Assembly: GCF_014648075.1 (NCBI RefSeq)
Contig: NZ_BMQK01000011.1
Coordinates: forward strand, 124,001-188,000
Direction: 5' to 3'
Length of the DNA stretch: 64,000 nt
Origin: Streptomyces ruber
GTDB taxonomy: Bacteria > Actinomycetota > Actinomycetes > Streptomycetales > Streptomycetaceae
This document shows positions 18,962 through 27,014 of this stretch, in pieces. The notes below the pieces were generated by a model, which was not told the origin of the DNA, ran no database searches, and saw only the letters and a list, made by a program, of their open reading frames with translations. The position numbers and the translations under genes are program-made. How positions within the stretch are numbered: position 1 is the first letter of the stretch; the number at the start of each line of letters is the position of its first letter.

Positions 18962-19302
18962 CCCGCATGGCGGGGACCCCCGGCCGGGCCGGCGGAGAAG
19001 TGGAACAGGGACGGCCGGACGAACGGACCGAGGCACTCGCGCGGCACGGGCCCCACGGCCGACGGCACGGGGCACGCCCCGTCCGGGACGGCCGGGGCGG
19101 AGGCTGCGCGGGCAGGCGACCACGGCACACGAGGCCGCCGCCGACGCCGCAGGGCGCGCCCCGGCGGCGGGGTGGGGAGGTTGCGGCGGCCGGTCCGTGC
19201 CGGGCGGCTGCGGCGGCGTGCGACCGTGGCGTAGGAGCTTCCCGCGACGGCCGTACGACCTGCCCCGGCCGGGCGGGCGGCCCGGGCGGCCGGGACGCCT
19301 TG

Positions 19303-19444
19303 GACGACCGGGGCGACCGGGGCGACCGGACGACCGGGACGACCGGGACGACCGGGCGACCGGGACGACCGGGCGACCGGGGCGACCGGGGCAACCGGGG
19401 CAACCGGGGCGACCGGGGCGACCGGGGCGACCGACGAGGCGACC
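19303..19444. repeat. 8-9 bp minisatellite (GGGGCGACC-type)
   Basis: About 15 tandem copies of a unit that is mostly GGGGCGACC or GGGACGACC, with a few 8-bp copies and two GGGGCAACC variants. The mix of 8- and 9-bp units disrupts any single reading frame, arguing against a repeat protein. It ends about 55 bases before the mutM start, so copy-number change could alter mutM expression. Confidence 0.85.
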
Positions 19445-19498
19445 CCAGCGGCGCGCTACCCTGCGAGTACCCCGCCCCCCACCTGCCCGAGGAGTTCC

Positions 19499-20359
19499 GT
19501 GCCCGAGTTGCCCGAGGTCGAGGTCGTACGGCGCGGACTGGCACGCTGGGTGGCTCATCGGACCGTGGACGACGTCGAGGTCCTGCATCCGCGCGCGATC
19601 CGCCGTCACCTCGCCGGCGCCGAGGACTTCGCGCACCGGCTCGGGGGCCGCCGTATCGGCGAGCCCAGCCGGCGCGGCAAGTACCTGTGGCTGCCGGTCG
19701 AGGACTCCGGCATCGCCGTCCTCGCCCACCTCGGCATGAGCGGTCAGCTGCTGGTGCAGCCGAACGGCGCGCCCGACGAGAAGCACCTGCGTATCCGCGC
19801 GCGCTTCGCGGACGCCCTGGGCACCGAGCTCCGCTTCGTGGACCAGCGCACCTTCGGCGGCCTGTCGCTGCACGACACGACCCCCGACGGGCTGCTCGAC
19901 GTGATCGCTCACATCGCACGCGACCCGCTCGACCCGCTCTTCGACGAGGAGGCGTTCCACCGGGCGCTGCGCCGCAAGCGGACCACCATCAAGCGGGCCC
20001 TGCTGGACCAGTCCCTGATCAGCGGCGTCGGCAACATCTACGCGGACGAGGCGCTGTGGCGCGCGCGCATCCACTACGAGCGCCCGACCGCCGGTTTCAC
20101 CCGGCCACGCACCCTGGAACTCCTCGGCCACGTCCGGGACGTGATGAACGCGGCCCTCTCCGCGGGCGGCACCAGCTTCGACAGCCTGTACGTGAACGTC
20201 AACGGCGAGTCGGGGTACTTCGACCGTTCCCTCGACGCGTACGGGCGTGAGGGGCTGCCCTGCCGGAGGTGCGCCACACCGATGCGGCGGCGCGCCTGGA
20301 TGAACCGGTCCAGCTACTACTGCCCGCGCTGTCAGCGGGCGCCGCGCGCCTCGTCGTAA
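19499..20359 (+). CDS. mutM: Formamidopyrimidine-DNA glycosylase
   Basis: MutM (Fpg) removes oxidised purines such as 8-oxoguanine and nicks the abasic site. The mature N-terminus PELPEVEVVRRGL supplies the catalytic Pro and Glu. The H2TH region (SGVGNIYADEALW) and the C-terminal zinc finger CRRC...CPRC (about residues 254-277) are intact. It is 286 residues long. Start GTG 19499 follows AGGAG. It overlaps the convergent HxlR gene by 28 bases. Confidence 0.96.
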   Translation: MPELPEVEVVRRGLARWVAHRTVDDVEVLHPRAIRRHLAGAEDFAHRLGGRRIGEPSRRGKYLWLPVEDSGIAVLAHLGMSGQLLVQPNGAPDEKHLRIRARFADALGTELRFVDQRTFGGLSLHDTTPDGLLDVIAHIARDPLDPLFDEEAFHRALRRKRTTIKRALLDQSLISGVGNIYADEALWRARIHYERPTAGFTRPRTLELLGHVRDVMNAALSAGGTSFDSLYVNVNGESGYFDRSLDAYGREGLPCRRCATPMRRRAWMNRSSYYCPRCQRAPRASS

Positions 20360-20766
20360 CGCTCCCGCGCCGCCAGCACGTCGTCCATGCGGTCCTGCAC
20401 GCAGCGAATGAGGGACAGCAGGCGCTCGGCGACCTCCTGGCCCAGCGGGGTCAGCGTGTAGTCGACGCGGGGCGGGTTGGTGGGCCGGGCCTCACGGTGC
20501 ACCAGGCCGTCACGCTCCAGGGCGTGCAGCGTCTGGGAGAGCATCTTCTCGCTGACGCCGTCGACGCGGCGGCGCAGCGCGTTGAACCGGAGCGAGCCCT
20601 CGTGCAGCGCGCCCAGCGTCAGGGCGCCCCAGCGCCCGGTCACGTGCTCCAGGGTGCCGCGGGAGGGGCAGCTCCTGGCGAACACGTCGAACGGGAGTGA
20701 GTCGGCGCCGTCCTCCGCGCCCTGTGCGTCCTGTGGACGAGGGAGCGCCCGAGCTGTGGTGTCCAT
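20332..20766 (-). CDS. HxlR-family winged-helix transcriptional regulator
   Basis: A 144-residue regulator. It has the HxlR hallmark Cys followed by a winged helix: CPSRGTLEHVTGRWGALTLGAL, then RFNALRRRVDGVSEKMLSQTLHALERDGLV. ATG 20766 (MDTTARALPRPQ) is preferred to the ten-residue longer start. Its target is unknown; HxlR genes usually control a divergent or adjacent gene, but the nearest (mutM, convergent; CAP protein, same strand upstream) do not suggest one. The 28-base tail overlap with mutM could cause antisense interference. Confidence 0.88.
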   Translation of the reverse strand: MDTTARALPRPQDAQGAEDGADSLPFDVFARSCPSRGTLEHVTGRWGALTLGALHEGSLRFNALRRRVDGVSEKMLSQTLHALERDGLVHREARPTNPPRVDYTLTPLGQEVAERLLSLIRCVQDRMDDVLAARERYDEARGAR

Positions 20767-20882
20767 GGAACGAGAGTACTGCGGCACAGCGCTCACCAGG
20801 AGATTGCGCTAACTGTCGGTGAGTGCTGTATCCGTCGGTGAGCGCTGGGCCCGCGGTGCCGCGCCGGATGCCAGCGCGGCGG

Positions 20883-21881
20883 TCAGTACCCGAAGTCCTG
20901 CGTCCACCACGGCCCGCCCTCGCCGAGGTGCACGCCGACGCCGAGGGTCGTGAAGTCGCAGTTCAGTATGTTGGCGCGGTGACCGGGGCTGTTCATCCAG
21001 GCCTCCATCACCGCCTCGGGCGTGGCCTGCCCGCGGGCGATGTTCTCGCCGCCCAGGTCGGCGATGCCGAGAACGGCCGCCCGGTCCCACGGGCTCGCGC
21101 CGTCGGGGTCGGTGTGGTCGAAGAAGCCGCGCGCGGCCATGTCCTCGCTGAAGGCCGAGGCCAGTTGCGACAGGGCGCTGTTCGCCGCCACCGGGCGGCA
21201 GCCCGCAGCGGCACGCTCCTTGTTGACCAGTGCGAGCACCTGCGCCGCGGCCTGCGCTTCGGAGGAGGTGTCGGCCGGGGCGGTCCGCTCCGGCTCGGCC
21301 GGCTTCTCCGTCGCCTTCTCGGAGGGCTTCTCGGTCGCCTCGGTCCGCTCCGGCTCCTTGGTCTCCGCCGGGGCCTTCGACGACGGCTCCTCGGACGGCT
21401 CCGTCGAGGGGGTGGTCTCCGCGGGGGACGAGGGGGAGGCGGAGGGCGAGGCCTCGCGCTGGTTGTCGCGGCTGCTGGCGGAGCCGTCCTCACGGTCGGC
21501 CGCGGCGTCCCGCGAACCGCCCTGCTGCGTCTCCAGGGACGACGGCGAGTTGGCCGGCTGGACCGTGTTGTCGGTGCTGCCGCCGCCGGTGACCGTGGTG
21601 GAGCCGCCGCCGGGCAGGACTCCGGTGGTCACCGCGACGGTGCCGAGGGCGACGGCCGCGGAGACGCCGAGCAGACCGGTGCGCACGGGCGTCACGGTCC
21701 TCTTCTGCTTGCGGTGCGAACGGCGTCCGGGTGGCGCGTCGGCCTCCGCCTCCAGGACGGCGGCGAAGCCGTACAGGTTCTCCGGGCCGTAGTGCTCCGT
21801 GGGGGCGTCGTGGGTGTGCGGGGCTCCGGTGGCGCGGCCCGTGGCGGCGCGGCCGGCGGCGGAGCGTCGGTGGCGTCCCAT
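20883..21881 (-). CDS. CAP/SCP-domain secreted or membrane-anchored protein
   Basis: A 332-residue protein. The cytoplasmic N-terminus (about 1-65) is basic; one hydrophobic segment (about 66-90, TGLLGVSAAVALGTVAVTTGVL) is a signal anchor. A long Ser/Pro/Glu/Thr linker follows (about 100-205), then a CAP domain (about 208-332). The CAP domain has AQVLALVNKERAAAGC, FFDHTDPDGASPWDR, GGENIARGQ and MNSPGHRANIL, including the usual His/Glu/His cavity residues. Function outside the membrane is unknown. ATG 21881 follows an AGGAAGG site; the frame continues upstream only as shadow. Confidence 0.88.
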   Translation of the reverse strand: MGRHRRSAAGRAATGRATGAPHTHDAPTEHYGPENLYGFAAVLEAEADAPPGRRSHRKQKRTVTPVRTGLLGVSAAVALGTVAVTTGVLPGGGSTTVTGGGSTDNTVQPANSPSSLETQQGGSRDAAADREDGSASSRDNQREASPSASPSSPAETTPSTEPSEEPSSKAPAETKEPERTEATEKPSEKATEKPAEPERTAPADTSSEAQAAAQVLALVNKERAAAGCRPVAANSALSQLASAFSEDMAARGFFDHTDPDGASPWDRAAVLGIADLGGENIARGQATPEAVMEAWMNSPGHRANILNCDFTTLGVGVHLGEGGPWWTQDFGY

Positions 21882-22031
21882 GTCCTGGCCTTCCTCGACC
21901 TTACGGTCAGCGTCTTCACTGAACTCACACGAATGAGTGAGTTTCATATGAGATTCATTGCGTCCGGACGGTACAGCATGGCGTCCGGGGAGGAAGTGCT
22001 CATCGTGACATCGGCCCGTTACCGTGCAGCC

Positions 22032-22313
22032 ATGAACGAGGATGCACGGCTGGTCGCCTGGGTGCGCGGACATGTACAAGGAGTGGGTTTCCGCTGGTTC
22101 ACGCGGGCCAGGGCGCTGGAGCTCGGCGGCCTGAGTGGTTTTGCTCTCAATCTGGCGGACGGCCGCGTCCAGGTGGTCGCGGAAGGGGCGCGCGAGCGGT
22201 GCGAGGAACTGCTCGACTGGCTGCGCGGAGACGACACGCCCGGGCGCGTGGACGGTGTCACCGAGATATGGGACACACCCCGCGGGGGGTACGACGGCTT
22301 CGCCATCCGGTGA
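22032..22313 (+). CDS. acyP: Acylphosphatase
   Basis: A 93-residue cytosolic enzyme that hydrolyses acyl phosphates. The active-site segment VRGHVQGVGFRWF holds the catalytic Arg, and the Asn of GFALNLADGRVQVVAEG is present. Length is normal for the family. ATG 22032 is the natural start. It is divergent from the CAP-domain gene and lies upstream of smc, as in other Streptomyces. Confidence 0.95.
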   Translation: MNEDARLVAWVRGHVQGVGFRWFTRARALELGGLSGFALNLADGRVQVVAEGARERCEELLDWLRGDDTPGRVDGVTEIWDTPRGGYDGFAIR

Positions 22314-22690
22314 TCGTCGGCGGTGCGGCCGACGGGGCGCGGGGGGCGGAGCGCGCCGTCGGCATCCTCCAGAAGTGAAAAGGTCCTGGTGGTTGCCAAG
22401 GAGCGCCTGTCGTGGCAGGCTCCGCGATAGCCGACGATCTCCCCGCCTCCCGGGGCCCGTGGAAGCCGCAGCGCCGCTCGTCCCCGCCGTGTGCGCCGGG
22501 TCGCCCGCCAACGCGGGGCGTGATCGTGTTGACCGTCAAACTTTTTGGTGAGACGCTGAAAGCCCCGCGCACCTTAGCTGTTTGGCATGGCTCAACGGCA
22601 TCAAACTGAAGAGTGCCAAGCACCACGGGTGCGATTCCCTCACGACCCACACCGCTTCGGTCGGTCACTCAGTGCGGAGGACCATCCATC
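22314..22690. other. 377-base intergenic region with a probable structured leader
   Basis: No gene is supported. The region includes a TTGACC hexamer (22529-22534) in a locally AT-rich patch that may be a -35 element, though no convincing -10 follows. Downstream are short complementary segments (TTGGCA at 22581 and TGCCAA at 22615) and a T-arm-like stretch, GGGTGCGATTCCC. It ends in the GGAGG site of the 67-residue gene. A long 5' leader is the simplest reading. Confidence 0.4.
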
Positions 22691-22894
22691 ATGGCAAAGG
22701 CGCTTCTCGGTTACGTCGGCGGTTCCGACCCGCGACTCCTCGCCGAGATGCGACGGCTCCAGCAGCGCGTACAGGACCTGGAAACCGAGCTCGTACGCAT
22801 CCAGGCCGAGAACGACGCGCTGACGGCTGCCGCTTCTCACGACTCGCTCGTCGAAAGCATCGACGCACACCAGGCGGAGCCTGCGCTCACCTGA
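22691..22894 (+). CDS. Small coiled-coil (leucine-zipper-like) protein
   Basis: A 67-residue protein that I recognise only as a conserved-looking Streptomyces hypothetical. After MAKALLGYVGGSDPRLLAEM comes a heptad-repeat helix (RRLQQRVQDLETELVRIQAEND) like a leucine zipper, without a basic DNA-binding region. A GGAGG site lies 10 bases before ATG 22691, and a strong terminator follows 70 bases after the stop, so it is its own transcription unit. Function unknown; a dimerising scaffold or adaptor is possible. Confidence 0.78.
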   Translation: MAKALLGYVGGSDPRLLAEMRRLQQRVQDLETELVRIQAENDALTAAASHDSLVESIDAHQAEPALT

Positions 22895-22964
22895 TCACTG
22901 CATCGCACAACGACAGCAGTGGTTGGGTAGCTCGTTTCAACCGCTAAGTTGTTGTCAGATCTGC

Positions 22965-22989
22965 AAGGGACGCCTCTTCGGCGTCCCTT
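22965..22989 (+). terminator. Rho-independent terminator after the 67-residue gene
   Basis: A perfect 10-bp stem (22965-22974 with 22980-22989) with a five-base TCTTC loop, followed by a pyrimidine-rich CCTCTTTG tail. It separates the small coiled-coil gene from smc. Confidence 0.85.
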
Positions 22990-23164
22990 CCTCTTTGCCC
23001 CCGCGTCGTCCTCGCGCCCTCTTCCCCCTGATGTGCCCTGCACGTTCCTGAGTGAAACCGAGCGTTCATGAACTGATACCCGGCGCGCAAACGTGCGACG
23101 CGTGGTGTCCACCGCGCGCCGGAGGGCGCCGCCCCCGGAGGGGCTGAGGGTAGAGTCCGACGGC

Positions 23165-26100
23165 GTGCACCTCAAGGCCCTGACCCTGCGCGGGTTCAAA
23201 TCGTTCGCGTCGGCGACCACGCTGCGCTTCGAGCCGGGCATCACGTGCGTCGTCGGCCCGAACGGCTCGGGCAAGTCCAACGTGGTGGACGCGCTGAGCT
23301 GGGTCATGGGCGAACAGGGCGCCAAGTCGCTGCGCGGCGGCAAGATGGAGGACGTCATCTTCGCCGGCACCACCGGGCGCCCGCCACTCGGCCGCGCCGA
23401 GGTGTCCCTGACCATCGACAACTCCGACGGGGCCCTCCCCATCGAGTACGCCGAGGTCACCATCACCCGGATCATGTTCCGGGGCGGCAGCAGCGAGTAC
23501 CAGATCAACGGTGACACCTGCCGTCTCCTGGACATCCAGGAACTGCTCTCCGACTCCGGCATCGGCCGCGAGATGCACGTCATCGTCGGCCAGGGCCAGC
23601 TCGACTCCGTGCTGCACGCCGACCCCATGGGCCGCCGCGCCTTCATCGAGGAGGCCGCCGGCGTCCTCAAGCACCGCAAGCGCAAGGAGAAGGCGCTGCG
23701 CAAGCTGGACGCGATGCAGGCCAACCTCGCCCGCGTCCAGGACCTCACCGACGAACTCCGGCGCCAGCTCAAACCGCTCGGCCGGCAGGCCGCCGTCGCC
23801 CGCCGCGCCGCCGTCATCCAGGCCGACCTGCGCGACGCCCGGCTGCGCCTGCTCGCCGACGACCTCGTGACGCTCCGCCAGGCACTCCAGGCCGAGATCG
23901 CCGACGAGGCCGCGCTGAAGGAACGCAAGGAGACCGCCGAGGCGGAACTGGGCAGGGCGCTCCGGCGGGAGGCGCGGCTGGAGGACGAGGTGCGGCGGCT
24001 GGCCCCGCGCCTCAAACGGGCCCAGCAGACCTGGTACGACCTCTCCCAGCTCGCCGAACGGGTGCGCGGCACGATCTCGCTGGCCGACGCCCGCGTGCAG
24101 AGCGCCACCTCGGCGCCCCCGGAGGAACGGCGCGGACGCGACCCGGAGGACCTGGAGCGCGAGGCCGCCCGCGTCCGCGAGCAGGAGGCGGAGCTCGAGG
24201 CGATGCTGGAGGCGGCCCGGCACGCGCTGGAGGACACGGTCGCGCACCGCGCCGAGCTGGAGCGCGGCCTCGCCGCCGAGGAGCGCCGGCTGAAGGACGT
24301 GGCCCGCGCCATCGCCGACCGCCGCGAGGGACTCGCCCGCCTCAGCGGACAGGTGGGCGCCGCCCGCTCCCGCGCCGCCTCCGCCCAGGCCGAGATCGAC
24401 CGCCTCGCCGCCGCCCGCGACGAGGCGCAGGAACGTGCCGTCACCGCGCAGGAGGAGTACGAGGAGCTCAAGGCCGAGGTCGACGGCCTGGACGCCGGGG
24501 AGACGGAGCTGGCCGAGCGGTACCGGGCGGCCCGGGCGGCGCTGGCCGAGGCCGAGACCGCCCTGACCGCCGCCCGTGAGGCGGCCAACGCCGCCGGGCG
24601 CGAGCGGGCCGCGACCCAGGCCCGCCACGAGGCACTCGCCCTGGGGCTGCGCCGCAAGGACGGCACCGGCGCCCTGCTCGGTGCGCGGGACCGTCTCGAC
24701 GGGCTGCTCGGCCCGGCCGCCGGACTGCTGACGGTGACCCCCGGCTACGAGATTCCGCTCGCGGCGGCCCTCGGCGCGGCGGCCGACGCCGTCGCGGTGA
24801 CGACCCCCGCGTCCGCCGCCGAGGCGATCCGCCTGCTGCGCAAGCAGGACGCCGGACGAGCCGCGCTGCTGCTCTCCGGGGCCCCCGACACCCCTGACGA
24901 CGTATCCCCGCTCGCGCCGGTGGACGGTTCGCCCTACGCCGCCGACCTCGTGCGCGGCCCGGCGGAACTGATGCCCGCCGTACGTCGTCTGCTGCGGGGC
25001 GTCGTCGTGGTCGGTGCCCTGGAGGACGCCGAGGACCTCGTGCACGCGCGGCCCGACCTCACGGCCGTCACCGCCGAGGGCGACGTGCTCGGCGCGCACT
25101 TCGCGCACGGCGGGTCCGCCGGGGCGCCCAGCCTGCTGGAGGTACAGGCATCCGTGGACGAGGCGGCGGCCGAGCTGGAGGAGCTCGCCGTGCGCTGCGA
25201 GGAACTGACCGAGGAGCAGCACCGGGCCGACGAACTGCGCCGCGAGCGGGCCGGGCTCGTCGAGGAGCTGGGGGAGCGGCTGCGGGCGGCCGAGCGGGAG
25301 AAGTCGGGTGTGGCCCAGCGGCTCGGACGGCTCGCCGGACAGGCCCGGGGCGCCGCCGGGGAGGCCGAGCGTTCCGCGGCCGCCGCCGCCCGCGCCCAGG
25401 AGGCGCTGGCCCGGGCCGTCGCGGAGGCCGAGGAGCTGGCCGAGCGGCTCGCGGTCGCCGAGGAGATGCCGGCCGAGGAGGAACCCGACACCTCGGTACG
25501 GGACCGGCTCGCGGCCGACGGGGCGAACGCGCGGCAGACCGAGATGGAGGCGCGGCTCCAGGTACGGACGCATGAGGAGCGCGTCAAGGGGCTCGCGGGA
25601 CGCGCCGACTCCCTCGACCGGGCCGCGCGCGCCGAACGCGAGGCGCGGGCGCGCGCCGAACAGCGCAGGGCGCGCCTCGCGCACGAGGCGGCCGTCGCGC
25701 GAGCCGTGGCGTCCGGCGCCCGGCAGCTGCTCGCCCACGTCGAGGTCTCCCTCGTCCGCGCGGACGAGGAGCGCACCGCCGCCGAGGCCGCCAGGACACG
25801 ACGTGAACAGGAGCTCGCCCAGGCCCGGAACACCGGCCGGGACCTGAAGGCCGAACTCGACAAGCTGACCGACTCCGTGCACCGCGGCGAGGTGCTGGGG
25901 GCGGAGAAACGGCTGCGGATCGAGCAGCTGGAGACGAAGGCGCTGGAGGAGCTCGGCGTCGAGCCGGCCGGTCTGGTCGCCGAGTACGGCCCCCACCGGC
26001 CCGTACCGCCCTCACCGCCCGCCGAGGGCGAGGCACTGCCCGAGGATCCGGACCATCCGCGCAACCGGCCGAGGCCGTTCGTCCGCGCCGAGCAGGAGAA

Positions 26101-26731
26101 GCGGCTCAAGGCCGCGGAGCGGGCCTACCAGCAGCTCGGCAAGGTCAATCCGCTCGCGCTGGAGGAGTTCGCCGCGCTGGAGGAGCGCCACCAGTTCCTC
26201 AGCGAGCAGCTGGCGGACCTGAAGAAGACGCGCGCCGATCTGCTCCAGGTCGTGAAGGAGGTCGACGAGCGTGTCGAGCAGGTCTTCACCGAGGCGTACC
26301 GGGATACCGCACGGGAGTTCGAGGGTGTGTTCGGGCGGCTGTTCCCGGGCGGCGAGGGACGCCTCGTCCTCACCGACCCCGACCACATGCTGACCACGGG
26401 CGTGGACGTGGAGGCGCGGCCTCCGGGCAAGAAGGTCAAGCGGCTGTCGCTGCTGTCCGGCGGTGAGCGGTCGCTGACCGCCGTAGCGCTGCTCGTGTCG
26501 ATCTTCAAGGCGCGGCCCAGCCCGTTCTACGTGATGGACGAGGTCGAGGCGGCGCTCGACGACACCAACCTGCAGCGGCTTATCCGGATCATGCAGGAGC
26601 TGCAGGAGGCGTCGCAGCTGATCGTCATCACGCACCAGAAGCGCACGATGGAGGTCGCCGACGCGCTGTACGGCGTCTCCATGCAGGGCGACGGGGTGTC
26701 GAAGGTCATCAGCCAGCGGCTGCGCCGATGA
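23165..26731 (+). CDS. smc: Chromosome segregation ATPase SMC
   Basis: The condensin ATPase that compacts and aligns chromosomes; in Streptomyces it matters in sporulating hyphae. The 1188-residue protein has Walker A GPNGSGKS (31-38), the Q-loop region, long coiled coils rich in Glu/Arg/Ala, a hinge near residues 500-640 (LLGPAAGLLTVTPGYEIPLAAALGAA region), the ABC signature LSGGERSLTA (about 1098) and Walker B YVMDEVEAALDD (about 1121). Start GTG 23165 gives the conserved MHLKALTLRGFKSF N-terminus. ScpA/ScpB are not encoded nearby. Confidence 0.97.
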   Translation: MHLKALTLRGFKSFASATTLRFEPGITCVVGPNGSGKSNVVDALSWVMGEQGAKSLRGGKMEDVIFAGTTGRPPLGRAEVSLTIDNSDGALPIEYAEVTITRIMFRGGSSEYQINGDTCRLLDIQELLSDSGIGREMHVIVGQGQLDSVLHADPMGRRAFIEEAAGVLKHRKRKEKALRKLDAMQANLARVQDLTDELRRQLKPLGRQAAVARRAAVIQADLRDARLRLLADDLVTLRQALQAEIADEAALKERKETAEAELGRALRREARLEDEVRRLAPRLKRAQQTWYDLSQLAERVRGTISLADARVQSATSAPPEERRGRDPEDLEREAARVREQEAELEAMLEAARHALEDTVAHRAELERGLAAEERRLKDVARAIADRREGLARLSGQVGAARSRAASAQAEIDRLAAARDEAQERAVTAQEEYEELKAEVDGLDAGETELAERYRAARAALAEAETALTAAREAANAAGRERAATQARHEALALGLRRKDGTGALLGARDRLDGLLGPAAGLLTVTPGYEIPLAAALGAAADAVAVTTPASAAEAIRLLRKQDAGRAALLLSGAPDTPDDVSPLAPVDGSPYAADLVRGPAELMPAVRRLLRGVVVVGALEDAEDLVHARPDLTAVTAEGDVLGAHFAHGGSAGAPSLLEVQASVDEAAAELEELAVRCEELTEEQHRADELRRERAGLVEELGERLRAAEREKSGVAQRLGRLAGQARGAAGEAERSAAAAARAQEALARAVAEAEELAERLAVAEEMPAEEEPDTSVRDRLAADGANARQTEMEARLQVRTHEERVKGLAGRADSLDRAARAEREARARAEQRRARLAHEAAVARAVASGARQLLAHVEVSLVRADEERTAAEAARTRREQELAQARNTGRDLKAELDKLTDSVHRGEVLGAEKRLRIEQLETKALEELGVEPAGLVAEYGPHRPVPPSPPAEGEALPEDPDHPRNRPRPFVRAEQEKRLKAAERAYQQLGKVNPLALEEFAALEERHQFLSEQLADLKKTRADLLQVVKEVDERVEQVFTEAYRDTAREFEGVFGRLFPGGEGRLVLTDPDHMLTTGVDVEARPPGKKVKRLSLLSGGERSLTAVALLVSIFKARPSPFYVMDEVEAALDDTNLQRLIRIMQELQEASQLIVITHQKRTMEVADALYGVSMQGDGVSKVISQRLRR

Positions 26732-26868
26732 CCTTCCTGGCCTTGTGCGTGGTTGCGCCCGTGTTTCAGGGGCACACGGGGCTGTCGAGAGCTGCATAGC
26801 CTCCTTCTCTTCAAGAGTTGAACACAAACACTTCATCCTTCGTCTCGATAGTCACATCGATCACTACT

Positions 26869-26895
26869 TGACTTCGAAACTTGAAGGCATAGTCT
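26869..26895 (+). promoter_or_regulatory. Possible glcP promoter
   Basis: In an AT-rich patch unlike its surroundings, TTGACT (26869-26874) is followed after 14-16 bases by CATAGT/TAGTCT. It is about 120 bases before the glcP start. A small inverted repeat (CTCTTCAAGAG, about 26808-26818) lies upstream. No start-site data exist here. Confidence 0.4.
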
Positions 26896-27014
26896 CTGCA
26901 ACGTTGCTTTTACCTTCAGGTGTCCGCCATCGTGCCCCCACTGAGTCGCCACGCTGTCGCCACCGAAGGGCTCATTTCACATCGGCGACGTTGCCGGTGG
27001 CCCGAGGAGTTCAC

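Larger units (their letters stand above)
18915..19498. other. 584-base intergenic region, no supported gene
   Basis: Between rnc and mutM. It holds the rnc terminator, about 300 bases of GC-rich sequence in which I see no start, ribosome site or conserved frame, the 9-bp minisatellite, and a mutM ribosome site (AGGAG at about 19490). All frames stay open only because of the composition and the repeat. Confidence 0.7.

Noticed and set aside
18616..20250. Long frames with Gly-Asp-Arg or Gly-Arg-Pro repeats, like a collagen protein
   Set aside because: They come from the 9-bp minisatellite read in several frames at once, overlap rnc and mutM, and have no ribosome site. Mixed 8-bp units also break the register.
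22600..22680. A T-arm-like GGGTGCGATTCCC that suggested a tRNA gene
   Set aside because: No matching acceptor, D or anticodon arms could be folded around it, and the loop consensus TTCGA is broken.
23066..25996. A 976-residue frame antisense to smc
   Set aside because: Composition is Arg/Gly/Leu-rich shadow sequence with no motif, while smc is unambiguous.
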